A DNA stretch of 35,791 nucleotides from Bacillota bacterium (lineage in GTDB: Bacteria > Bacillota > UBA4882 > UBA8346), in NCBI GenBank assembly GCA_012728785.1, contig JAAYEK010000027.1, positions 1 to 35,791 of the forward strand, in the 5' to 3' direction. The notes below the pieces were generated by a model, which saw only the letters and a list, made by a program, of their open reading frames with translations, made no database searches and had not been told where the DNA came from. Positions 8,492 to 16,559 of the stretch are shown one piece after another. The translations under genes and the position numbers were made by a program. Every line of letters begins with the position of its first letter. Position 1 is the stretch's first letter.

Positions 8492-9879
8492 ATGAATAAA
8501 GTATGGAGTGTCGGAATATTAATTTTTTGTATTTTAGTTTCTTCCCTTTCGGGCTGCGGCGGAGGGGGGAAGGGAAAAGGGAATCATGACGGTGGTGGCG
8601 CATCTCCCGGACTACCTTCGGATGATCCCATTATCCCCGAAGGAAAGGCGTTTTATATCCGTCTGGGAGCTACCGGCGCCAATGACGGCAGCGACTGGAA
8701 TAATGCCTGGACAGAGCTGCCGGATGTTTTGGAAAGAGGAGCTACCTACTACATTGCTTCAGGAACTTATCCTTCCTATTACTTTGATGATCCGGAAGAT
8801 GGAGATACTTATATCGCGATCAAAAAGGCAGTAGTGGGTGATCGTGGAACGAACGTTGGTTGGCAGAATGATTATGCGGCAGGGATCGTGTATTTTACAG
8901 ATACAAAGGGTCCCATCTTTGAATTTCGTACCGGTCATTACATGATTGATGGACAAACGGGGGAAAAAGATTCCGGACATGGAATCAAGTTGCATAATAC
9001 GGCAAATGTACAGCCACACCATGGTGGAACGTGTATGCTGATTCAGCATCAACATGAAGTTCGATATTTGACATTAAGACATATTGAAATGGAAGACGCC
9101 GGATGGGCGGGTTCGGTCATTCCAGCTGTAACGCGAACAGTACAGGCGTCGGGAGCGACCGCACATATTTCATTCCAATATTGTTATATTCATGATTCGG
9201 GTCAGGAATGGGTTTTATTTGCGAATCCTGAAACGGATTTTTTAATTGAGCATTGCTATTTTAAAAACGGCGGGTCCGGGTCTCCGGATCATCATTCGTT
9301 GGAATATGGTTTAGAGGAGAAAAAGAGAACCAGAATATCCATATGCGGTATAACACATTTGAAAATTTCGCCGCCGTTGGAGGAACCGGATACATCAGTT
9401 TAGGCTATCGGGGAACTTCAACTCCGACGTATAGCAGTGGTTATTATTTTTACGGGAATATTTTTAAAGAAACAAGTCGGTCGTGCGGCCCCAGTCGAAT
9501 TATTGGGAGTAATGGATCCAACGGCGGTCCGGTTATATCTGATATAAAAATATATAATAATACCTTTTATAATATGAATGGACCCTATTCTGAAAGAATT
9601 ACGCTGGCAAATCCGGGAAATAACAATTTAGTTGCCAATAACATTTGGTATGGATGTTATAGGAATCCAACTTTTTCTAATATCGAAGAGACTAATAACA
9701 TTAAAAATGATTTGACAGATGATCCGTTTATCAATGCTGCAAATGGTGATTTTAGGCTGTCGGGTCAATTGACCGGAGGAAAGATATTAACTACGCCATT
9801 CAACAAAGATATGAATGGAACCGTTAGAGGAACAGATAAAGTATGGGACATCGGGGCCTACGAGTATAACGGACTGTGA
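8492..9879 (+). pseudogene. Right-handed beta-helix lipoprotein, broken by a one-base frameshift
   Basis: The 5' part (8492 to about 9320) starts at ATG after GAGGAGA. It has a lipoprotein signal (ILVSSLSGCGGGG, lipid-attachment Cys in LSGC) and a start typical of parallel beta-helix surface proteins (FYIRLGATGANDGSDWNNAW). After the A5 run at 9320-9324 the frame turns to nonsense and stops at 9403. The previous reading frame continues as real protein (ENQNIHMRYNTFENF) to 9879, with Asn-rich helix rungs and an ending WDIGAYEYNG common in such proteins. One more A in the run would restore a single protein of about 462 residues. The family includes polysaccharide lyases and other surface carbohydrate-binding or -cleaving proteins; no catalytic residues could be assigned. 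A sequencing error in the homopolymer is as likely as true inactivation. Confidence 0.75.
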
Positions 9880-9946
9880 TTTTTTGTTAAGTTTATTGAA
9901 TACCTTAATTATTGAGCCGAAAAATCAATTACGGAAGGTGTTTTCA

Positions 9947-11422
9947 TTGTTCAAATACACGTTTATTGAATTTATTACCAAAAGATTGCCCGGATTAATG
10001 ATTCCATTACTAATTTTATTAGTATTATCAACCGCAGGTTGTGGTGGCGGGGGTGGTTCGACACCGGTAACGGAAAACCCATCCGAAACCGAAATCTCCC
10101 CTGGAAAAATCCAACAGCTAAAAAGGGTGACTAAGGATGGTATTACCTGGACATTTAAAGATATAGCGCCTGTTGGCCAATTTGTTAACGGTGACTTCTA
10201 CGTGGTGGGACCGGTGACTGTCATCGATATCAATCCCTTACCTACCAAGACAAATGGCCGCCATGGGTCAGTACTGAATATGCCTGGGAATAAAAATGAC
10301 ATCAGTCCCTTTGATTCTCGAACGGTTAGCGGCCGCTACAAGCCTGAGTACCGGATTTATCCTCCCTTTGAGATGAAACCCGGCGATACCCTTATCTCCT
10401 CGATTAGTATTAATCGGAAAGGCGACTATCAACCCTGGCTGAGGGAAGGTAATAATGAAACACCGGAAAGTTTTGTCCGTAGTGTATCAATTTTAACCTG
10501 TCTGGAAGAGCGGGTGTCTGCCGATGCCTTCCGGCCCGCTTATGTTGATCGGGCGCAGCGAATATATTACGCCCACGATTTAAGGCGCAACCTACTGCGA
10601 AATTTGCCAAAAGTGGCTAATTCACCAGATATTAATTCTCTAGCTGCTCATTATCGTAGGCCATGGCTTGAAACCTGTTTTTATGGTTTTGATGCGGCTG
10701 TCGAATATCAGGCTGCCTATGGTAGAGAAACCGGGCGAGCTATCGGGATGGCCACCCTTCTGCTGATGCTTGATTATACCGAGGTTGAAAAGGAAGCGTT
10801 GTTGATTAACGTCGTTCAGTATGGAATAGATTTATGGGGGATTGCTCGTGCTGAGTATCCCGGTTGGATTGCCCATGGCGGACATGGGTCAGGTAGAAAA
10901 TGGCCGATTGTTTTTGCTGGGTTAATGCTGGGCGACACTCAGATGCAGAAACCGTCCCAAACCTATCCGAATCTCAAATTTGGCGAAGATATGCATACGG
11001 CATATGCGAACTGTTGGACCGGAGCTAAAGCCGTTTATACCGGCCATATGGGAGTCTGGAACGGCCAACCGGTTAGTAACTTACCCCATTGGGGTCCCTA
11101 CGAACATATCCATCCTTCTCAGTGGCAAAGCACATTCAAGAATGTGGACCGTTATCATATCGGTGAAGACTACCGGCGCAGCTGCACCAGCATTGCTTGG
11201 GTCGGGCAAGCTTTGGCGGCTCGAATTATGGATGCGGAAGATTTATGGAACCATGACCCGTTTTTTGCCTATGTGGACCGGTGGATGACTGAGGACGATA
11301 CCCAGCATGTGGTAGACATCCTCGAAGCTACCGGTAGAGATTATTCCGCCGGTTGGCAGCGACAGGGGCAGGCATGGGATAAGTTTGTAAATAATATGTG
11401 GACGTCTTATCGAAATAACTAA
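9947..11422 (+). CDS. Secreted lipoprotein, possibly carbohydrate-active
   Basis: A 491-residue lipoprotein. The TTG at 9947 is chosen because GGAAGGTG lies 6-7 bases upstream and gives a clean signal (LMIPLLILLVLSTAGCGGGGG, lipobox STAGC). The open frame extends back to 9815 but would overlap the previous gene. After the Gly-rich linker comes a beta-rich region, then from about residue 170 a helical part rich in Trp, Tyr and His (RPWLETCFYGFDAAVEYQ, WIAHGGHGSGRKWP, LPHWGPYEHIHPSQWQ). The aromatic helices with scattered His/Tyr resemble alpha/alpha-toroid lyases and glycosidases, but I cannot name a family. It sits 68 bases behind the beta-helix lipoprotein, and the pair suggests extracellular polysaccharide handling. 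That role is inference. Confidence 0.8.
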   Translation: MFKYTFIEFITKRLPGLMIPLLILLVLSTAGCGGGGGSTPVTENPSETEISPGKIQQLKRVTKDGITWTFKDIAPVGQFVNGDFYVVGPVTVIDINPLPTKTNGRHGSVLNMPGNKNDISPFDSRTVSGRYKPEYRIYPPFEMKPGDTLISSISINRKGDYQPWLREGNNETPESFVRSVSILTCLEERVSADAFRPAYVDRAQRIYYAHDLRRNLLRNLPKVANSPDINSLAAHYRRPWLETCFYGFDAAVEYQAAYGRETGRAIGMATLLLMLDYTEVEKEALLINVVQYGIDLWGIARAEYPGWIAHGGHGSGRKWPIVFAGLMLGDTQMQKPSQTYPNLKFGEDMHTAYANCWTGAKAVYTGHMGVWNGQPVSNLPHWGPYEHIHPSQWQSTFKNVDRYHIGEDYRRSCTSIAWVGQALAARIMDAEDLWNHDPFFAYVDRWMTEDDTQHVVDILEATGRDYSAGWQRQGQAWDKFVNNMWTSYRNN

Positions 11423-11512
11423 AATTGATCACCCATTAAACAAATCTCCAAGCCGAAAGCCTAAATTCAGTCGTTATAAATCAATATTGGTTTTAATGTT
11501 TCGAGGCTCCTT

Positions 11513-11540
11513 AAATACCAGTTCCAATACTGGTATTTTT
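11513..11540 (+). terminator. Probable intrinsic terminator after the lipoprotein gene
   Basis: A 10-bp perfect stem (AAATACCAGT/ACTGGTATTT) has a 6-base loop and ends in a run of five T. The stem is AT-rich, so it may be weak. Confidence 0.5.
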
Positions 11541-11601
11541 AGGTTGTTATCTTTTTATGTTAGCATTAGGTTAATTTTATCTTAAAGCGGGCTTGATGAT
11601 G

Positions 11602-11630
11602 TTGACCAAATATCCATATAACGTTATGAT
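11602..11630 (+). promoter_or_regulatory. Predicted sigma-A-type promoter for oadG-bccp-oadA
   Basis: TTGACC (11602-11607) and TATGAT (11625-11630) are separated by exactly 17 bases. The leader then contains a 6-bp hairpin (CTCAGG/CCTGAG, 11660-11680) before the first gene of the biotin-decarboxylase group. Confidence 0.6.
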
Positions 11631-11754
11631 ATTAGTGGCTAAATATTAATATTTTTACTCTCAGGCGCATTCAACCTGAGTTAACTGGATAGTCATTTTA
11701 ATTATTATCAAATTGGAAGCAGTGTTTAACAACATTAAAGAAGGGGGGCTGGGT

Positions 11755-12030
11755 ATGAAGGAAACCGTTTCGATTAGCTTGGAGATTTATTTACTGGGAT
11801 TGATCGCTTTTTTATTAGCGGTAATAATGTTTATGCTTCGTAAAGTAATCCAATTGTTAATTACATTCCCGGAACGGAATGAGCAAATAGCCGCCGCTGA
11901 GCTTAAGGATTATGGCCGTTCAGTATCGACTATGGATTGCACCGAAGAAGAATTGGCGGCGATCACTGCTGTTTTAGCCAGACTCTTGCCTGATAAGGAA
12001 TTGAATATCGTCGATATTAAACCGATTTAA
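11755..12030 (+). CDS. oadG: OadG-type gamma subunit of a Na+-pumping decarboxylase
   Basis: A 91-residue protein. ATG 11755 is used because AAGGGGGG ends about 7 bases upstream; the frame is open to a TTG at 11713. One N-terminal transmembrane helix (IYLLGLIAFLLAVIMFMLRK) is followed by an acidic soluble tail. The tail ends with a helix AITAVLARLLPD and a strand KELNIVDIKPI, the layout seen in OadG/MmdC-type subunits that bridge the carboxyltransferase and beta subunits. The biotin carrier and oadA genes follow directly, which supports the call. A second, shorter gamma-like gene accompanies oadB at 6.6 kb. Confidence 0.72.
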   Translation: MKETVSISLEIYLLGLIAFLLAVIMFMLRKVIQLLITFPERNEQIAAAELKDYGRSVSTMDCTEEELAAITAVLARLLPDKELNIVDIKPI

Positions 12031-12085
12031 CTTCTTATCCTTATGACCCTTTTCGGGCTTTAATAATCTAACTGGGGGAAATAAA

Positions 12086-12469
12086 ATGCAAAATTTTCGT
12101 GTTACGGTTAATGGAAAGGTTTTTGATGTGTCAGTAGAGGAAACGGGTTCCGCCAAATCTGGGGTTATCACCCAAGCAATTCAGGCGGCTCCTACTGTTT
12201 TTCAACCGGCAGTTGCTTCAGCCCCTGTAAAAGAGGCGGTTCTAGGTAGTGGAGAAAAGCCGGTAGAGGCTCCATTATCCGGTTCGATTCTCGAACTTAA
12301 AGTAAAACCAGGAGATCATGTTACATTTGGACAAGTTATGTTGACACTGGAAGCTTTAAAAATGGAGAATGAGATTGTAGCTCCTCAAGACGGAACAGTT
12401 AAAGATATCTTTGTTCAAAAAGGATCAATGGTGAACGTCGGGGATGTATTATTGAGCCTTAGCGTTTAA
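12086..12469 (+). CDS. Biotin carboxyl carrier protein of the decarboxylase
   Basis: A 127-residue free-standing biotinyl domain protein. It opens with a short strand-rich segment (FRVTVNGKVFDVSVEE), then an Ala/Pro/Val-rich flexible linker (about 22-58), then the biotinyl domain (about 60-127). The acceptor lysine is Lys92 in EALKMENEI; the usual tetrapeptide is AMKM, so Met is replaced by Leu on its N-terminal side. The ATG follows GGGGGAAATAAA. It corresponds to the gamma/delta biotin carriers of methylmalonyl-CoA and glutaconyl-CoA decarboxylases, or to the biotin domain fused to OadA in other bacteria. Here it is separate and lies upstream of oadA. Confidence 0.92.
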   Translation: MQNFRVTVNGKVFDVSVEETGSAKSGVITQAIQAAPTVFQPAVASAPVKEAVLGSGEKPVEAPLSGSILELKVKPGDHVTFGQVMLTLEALKMENEIVAPQDGTVKDIFVQKGSMVNVGDVLLSLSV

Positions 12470-12498
12470 TTGGTTGAATAGTATTGCCTAGACTTCGG

Positions 12499-12518
12499 GC
12501 CGGTTTATCCGGCTTTTT
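12499..12518 (+). terminator. Weak terminator or attenuator between the biotin carrier and oadA
   Basis: GCCGG and CCGGC (12499-12503, 12509-12513) form a 5-bp GC stem with a 5-base loop, followed by TTTTT. It lies inside the operon and could lower oadA expression relative to the carrier. Confidence 0.4.
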
Positions 12519-12549
12519 ATGTGATAGAAATTAAGTATGAGGTAATTGC

Positions 12550-13920
12550 ATGAGTCAAAATATCGAGGTGAATGAAATGGCAAAACCGGTGCGAATTACG
12601 GAAACGGTCTTCAGGGATGCTCATCAATCTTTATGGGCTACCCGGATGAATACTGAAGATATGATGGCGATAGCGGAAGCCATTGATGAAGTTGGATTTC
12701 ATTCCTTGGAGGCTTGGGGTGGAGCTACCTTTGACAGTTGTCTCCGTTTTTTAAAAGAAGACCCATGGGTTCGGTTACGCCGTTTAAAAGCGGTTGTTCG
12801 TAAAACCCCGCTCCAGATGTTATTGCGGGGCCAGAATATTTTAGGTTACAAACATTATCCGGACGATGTGGTTAAGGAATTTTGCAAACGGGCAGTGGAT
12901 AACGGCATTAGTATCATCCGGATCTTTGACGCCGTTAATGATGTTAGGAATATGGAGATGGCAATCAAAGCTTCCAAAGAGGCCGGCGCTCATGTTCAAG
13001 GAACAGTAGTTTATACTATCAGTCCGGTCCATAATATCGAAGCTTATGTTAAACTCGGCCAAGAATTAAAAGAACTAGGCTGCGATTCCATTTGTATTAA
13101 GGATATGGCAGGCTTACTTAAACCATATGAAGCGGAAGAATTAATTAAAAAGCTAAAACAAGCGATTAATCTTCCACTACAGTTACATGCCCACTATACT
13201 AGTGGATTGGCTTCAATGACTTATTTAAAAGCGGTTGAAGCAGGTGTGGATGTGATTGATACGGCTCTTTCGGCTTTAGCGTTGGGCACTTCTCAACCGC
13301 CTACCGAGTCATTAATCGCCGCTTTTCAAGGCACACCCTATGACACCGGGCTTGATTTAAATAAAATTACCCCCATCAACCAGCATTTTAAAGAAGTTAA
13401 AAAACAATACCAATCAATCACCGCTCCGATTGAAGTTGATACCGCAGTGCTTTCTTACCAAATACCGGGCGGGATGATTTCTAACCTACGGAACCAATTG
13501 GCCGGACAAAACGCGGCCAATCGTTACGAAGAAGTCTTGGCTGAGGTGCCTAGAGTCCGGGAAGAACTGGGTTATCCGCCTTTGGTGACTCCTACCAGCC
13601 AAATGTTGGGAACTCAGGCAGTATTGAATGTCTTAACCGGAAAACGTTATAGTGTAATTCCAAAAGAGATTAAGGATTATGTCCGTGGTATGTATGGCCG
13701 GCCACCGGCATCTATCAGCCCGGAAGTCCAAAAAATGATTATCGGTGATGAACAACCCATAACCCACCGGCCTGCCGATGACTTGGCGCCGATGCTTGAT
13801 CAAGCTCGGAAGGAAATTATGCCGTATTATCAACAAGAGGAAGACGTTCTTTCATATGTGCTCTTCCCCGAGGTGGCAATGGAGTTCTTTAAGAATCGTG
13901 CCAATGGGGAAAGTAAATAA
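12550..13920 (+). CDS. oadA: Oxaloacetate decarboxylase/pyruvate carboxylase-type carboxyltransferase (OadA, without biotin domain)
   Basis: A 456-residue carboxyltransferase that moves CO2 between oxaloacetate (or a related acid) and biotin. It has an HMGL-like TIM barrel with ITETVFRDAHQSLWATRM (Asp23 metal ligand), KDMAGLL with the conserved Lys184, and LHAHYTSG with the two metal-binding histidines (about 213 and 215). The conserved PYC/OADA C-terminal domain follows (PGGMISNL, LVTPTSQMLGTQA, YGRPP). The protein ends where fused OadA enzymes continue into a biotin domain; that domain is the separate protein just upstream. ATG 12550 has GAGGT before it. ATG 12577, with GAGGTG 6 bases upstream, fits the family start equally well. 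Together with OadB and gamma it would form a Na+ pump. Without OadB it could act in carboxylation. Confidence 0.93.
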   Translation: MSQNIEVNEMAKPVRITETVFRDAHQSLWATRMNTEDMMAIAEAIDEVGFHSLEAWGGATFDSCLRFLKEDPWVRLRRLKAVVRKTPLQMLLRGQNILGYKHYPDDVVKEFCKRAVDNGISIIRIFDAVNDVRNMEMAIKASKEAGAHVQGTVVYTISPVHNIEAYVKLGQELKELGCDSICIKDMAGLLKPYEAEELIKKLKQAINLPLQLHAHYTSGLASMTYLKAVEAGVDVIDTALSALALGTSQPPTESLIAAFQGTPYDTGLDLNKITPINQHFKEVKKQYQSITAPIEVDTAVLSYQIPGGMISNLRNQLAGQNAANRYEEVLAEVPRVREELGYPPLVTPTSQMLGTQAVLNVLTGKRYSVIPKEIKDYVRGMYGRPPASISPEVQKMIIGDEQPITHRPADDLAPMLDQARKEIMPYYQQEEDVLSYVLFPEVAMEFFKNRANGESK

Positions 13921-13927
13921 ATGTATA

Positions 13928-13962
13928 AAAAAATCGGGCCGATTAAACCGGCCCGATTTTTT
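13928..13962 (+). terminator. Strong, probably bidirectional terminator between oadA and the acyl-CoA synthetase
   Basis: A perfect 14-bp stem (AAAAAATCGGGCCG and its complement) with a 7-base loop begins 8 bases after the oadA stop and runs into T-rich sequence. The A-run on the left arm makes it work for the - strand gene that ends at 14002 as well. Confidence 0.9.
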
Positions 13963-14001
13963 ATTTCAACTATTGATAACATTACGTGGGGTGTTGTTCT
14001 C

Positions 14002-15651
14002 CTATTGATCCTGTTCCCGAATTTCGACTCTCCGAATTTTACCACTGATGGTCTTAGGCAATTCGGTTACAAATTCGATGATCCGTGGGTATTTATATGG
14101 AGCGGTAACGTTTTTCACATGGTTTTGCAGCTCGACCTTTAATTCTTCACTGGGCTGATAATCTTTAGTTAGAACTATCGTCGCTTTGACTACTTGTCCC
14201 CGGACTTCATCGGGAACCGCGGTAACCGCGCATTCCAATACAGCGGGATGTTCAACTAGGGCGCTTTCGACCTCGAAAGGTCCAATCCGGTAACCGGAAC
14301 TTTTAATCACATCGTCGGTCCGACCGACAAACCAATAATAACCATCCTCATCCCGCCAGGCAGTGTCTCCGGTATGATAAATCTCGTCATACCATACGTT
14401 TTCGGTGCGTTCCGTATCCCGATAATATCCGTCGAAGATACCGACTGGTTTTCGTTTATCAGTTCGAACGACAATTTCTCCGATTTCCCCGACTTCACAG
14501 GAACGACCGGTGTCATCAATGATATCAATATCATAACCGGGGGTTGGTTTACCCATCGATCCGGGTTTTGGTTCCATCCATGGGTAAGTAGAGACGGCAA
14601 CGGTAAATTCGGTCTGACCATAGCCCTCTCTTAATTTGATCCCGGTCAATTTCAAAAATTGGTTGTATACTTCCGGGTTCAAAGGTTCGCCGGCGACTAC
14701 GCAATATTCCAGTTTACTTAAGTCTACTTGGGAAAAATCCTCTCTGATTAAATAACGGTAGATGGTAGGAGGCGCGCAAAAAGTGGTGATGCCGTATTTA
14801 GCGACGATCCCTAATAATTCCTTAGGAACAAACTTATCATAGTCGTATACGAAAACAACCGCGCCGGATAGCCATTGACCATAAATTTTTCCCCAGGCCG
14901 ATTTGGCCCATCCGGTATCGGAGACGGTAAGGTGAAGCTTATTATCCCGGACACATTGCCAAAACTTTGCGGTTACTATATGGCCCAAGGGATAAGTGAA
15001 ATTATGCTGAACCATTTTTGGATAGCCGGTGGTCCCGGAGGTGAAATAAAGCAGCATAATATCGCTGTTTTTCGTTGCTTCGGGTCCAGTAGGCCTTTCC
15101 CAAGATTCGTTTGCATTTTTCAATTCGGTATCGAAATCAATCCAACCTTCCCGTTTGCCGCCGACAAGGGCTTTAAGTTTTAGGGTGGGAGACTCCGATT
15201 GAGCTTCGTCGATTTGGTCGATTACTTCCTCACCGGTGACGGCAACCACCATTTTGACACTAGCGGCATCATTCCGGTAAGTTAAGTCTTTTTTCTTCAA
15301 AAGATGGGTTGCAGGGATACAAACAGCTCCGATTTTATGCAAGGCGATAATACAGAACCAAAACTCATAGCGGCGTTTTAAGATCAACATCACCGGATCG
15401 CCTTTTTTTATACCAACTGACTTAAAAAAGTTTGCCGCTTTATCGCTATATAATTTCATTTCTTTAAAGGTAAATTGAGCTTGATTGCCTTTATCGTCGC
15501 ACCAGACCAAAGCAACCTTGTCCGGAGATTGGGCGGCCCATTCATCAACCACGTCATAGGCGAAGTTAAAATTGTCCGGGACTTTGATTTGCCATTTTTT
15601 ATAAAAATCTTCATAGGATTGATATTCCAAATCAATATATTTTTCTAACAT
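14002..15651 (-). CDS. AMP-forming acyl-CoA synthetase (acetyl/medium-chain acyl-CoA synthetase-like)
   Basis: Activates a carboxylic acid to its acyl-CoA through an acyl-AMP intermediate. The 549-residue protein carries the full ANL-family motif set: [13 protein letters not shown] (residues 201-213), [44 protein letters not shown], and [10 protein letters not shown] with the catalytic Lys538. It is closer to the medium-chain/short-chain (MACS-like) group than to true acetyl-CoA synthetase, which is usually about 100 residues longer. The exact acid cannot be read from the sequence. An XRE-cupin regulator gene lies 111 bases upstream on the same strand, probably in one operon. The ribosome binding site is weak (GAAGAAAG). 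Confidence 0.92.
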   Translation of the reverse strand: MLEKYIDLEYQSYEDFYKKWQIKVPDNFNFAYDVVDEWAAQSPDKVALVWCDDKGNQAQFTFKEMKLYSDKAANFFKSVGIKKGDPVMLILKRRYEFWFCIIALHKIGAVCIPATHLLKKKDLTYRNDAASVKMVVAVTGEEVIDQIDEAQSESPTLKLKALVGGKREGWIDFDTELKNANESWERPTGPEATKNSDIMLLYFTSGTTGYPKMVQHNFTYPLGHIVTAKFWQCVRDNKLHLTVSDTGWAKSAWGKIYGQWLSGAVVFVYDYDKFVPKELLGIVAKYGITTFCAPPTIYRYLIREDFSQVDLSKLEYCVVAGEPLNPEVYNQFLKLTGIKLREGYGQTEFTVAVSTYPWMEPKPGSMGKPTPGYDIDIIDDTGRSCEVGEIGEIVVRTDKRKPVGIFDGYYRDTERTENVWYDEIYHTGDTAWRDEDGYYWFVGRTDDVIKSSGYRIGPFEVESALVEHPAVLECAVTAVPDEVRGQVVKATIVLTKDYQPSEELKVELQNHVKNVTAPYKYPRIIEFVTELPKTISGKIRRVEIREQDQ

Positions 15652-15762
15652 CTTTCTTCAGCCTTTCTATAATAGTTTCTCGAATAAATCGGGGCATAGG
15701 GCATGAGTGTGACAACAAGGCCCTTGGGGCTTCATTATTAATGCAAGTTGATTGACGAATAT

Positions 15763-16317
15763 TTAGAGAATGATCGCCAAGAATTTGGCGGGTTTTCCGT
15801 TTAAAGCTTGCATGCCGTGATTTACATTGGAATCGTAATAAAGGGAATCGCCTTCATTAAGAATAATTTCTTTTTCCCCTAGAACGATTTTGAGGGTCCC
15901 TTCTAGTAAGAAGTCAAATTCTTGGCCGGGATGATTGTTAAGCTGGACTGGGGTCCCCTCGGGTTTCGGATCGACAGTCACCAAAAAAGGCTCAGCTTTT
16001 TTATGAATAAAGTTATAGGCCAGGTTTTGATACTTATACTCTTTCCTTCGTTCGACGGATACCCCTCTACCGTTGCGAGTCAGTGAATAAGTGCGCAACC
16101 GTGGTTCCTCGCCAGTCAATAAGGAGGAGAGTTCCATATTAAAATGTTGCGCTATGCGGTAAAGAACACCGACGGGGATGTCAACCGCTCCACTTTCATA
16201 ATCTTGATAAACTTCAAAGGGGATATTCAATTCTTTAGCCAGGTCAGCGGTGCTAATTCCAAAAACATCTCGTAATCCTTTTAATCGTTCCGTAATCAAT
16301 TTTAATTGTTCTTCCAT
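15763..16317 (-). CDS. XRE-family regulator with C-terminal cupin sensor
   Basis: A 184-residue protein. The N-terminus is a helix-turn-helix of the Cro/CI type (about residues 8-65; GISTADLAKELNIPFEVYQD then the usual YRIAQHFNMELSSLL). The C-terminus is a cupin_2 barrel (about 115-184; HPGQEFDFLLEGTLKIVLGE, LNEGDSLYYDSNVNHG). Regulators of this form typically bind a small metabolite in the cupin and control the neighbouring operon. Here the next gene downstream on the same strand is an acyl-CoA synthetase, so sensing of a carboxylate or its CoA ester and control of that gene is likely but inferred. The start ATG follows GAAAGGAGT on the - strand. Confidence 0.9.
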   Translation of the reverse strand: MEEQLKLITERLKGLRDVFGISTADLAKELNIPFEVYQDYESGAVDIPVGVLYRIAQHFNMELSSLLTGEEPRLRTYSLTRNGRGVSVERRKEYKYQNLAYNFIHKKAEPFLVTVDPKPEGTPVQLNNHPGQEFDFLLEGTLKIVLGEKEIILNEGDSLYYDSNVNHGMQALNGKPAKFLAIIL

Positions 16318-16511
16318 CAGATTTAGTTACTCCTTTCAAAAAATTAATCATTAACATTCAATAGGTAGTATTGTATAACATATTCTCTTATTGATATAAG
16401 AATCCTTTTTATATTCAAAAAAATATCGAATTTCTCCTAAACCATCAGGAGTAGAAATTTCCAAGGATTAACTAAAATCAACTTATAATTATTGCCGAAT
16501 AAGTTAATGGT

Positions 16512-16535
16512 AAAAAGAGCCGCATTTTAGCGGCT
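16512..16535 (-). terminator. Intrinsic terminator after the membrane hydrolase gene
   Basis: Read on the - strand, AGCCGC/GCGGCT (16535-16530 and 16523-16518) forms a 6-bp GC stem with a 6-base loop followed by CTTTTTA. It lies about 25 bases after the stop of the hydrolase gene. Confidence 0.7.
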
Positions 16536-16559
16536 GGTGGGCGAAGGTTTCGCATCAAA

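Larger units (their letters stand above)
11423..11754. other. Intergenic region between the lipoprotein island and the oadG-bccp-oadA operon
   Basis: About 330 AT-rich bases. It contains a terminator-like hairpin (11513-11540), a strong promoter-like pair (11602-11630), and a leader hairpin CTCAGG/CCTGAG (11660-11665 and 11675-11680). No further coding region is seen. Confidence 0.6.

Noticed and set aside
9310-9345. Programmed -1 frameshifting as the explanation for the split beta-helix gene
   Set aside because: The run is GAAAAAG, not a full A-AAA-AAG slippery heptamer, and no strong downstream stem or pseudoknot was seen. Error, slippage or decay is simpler.
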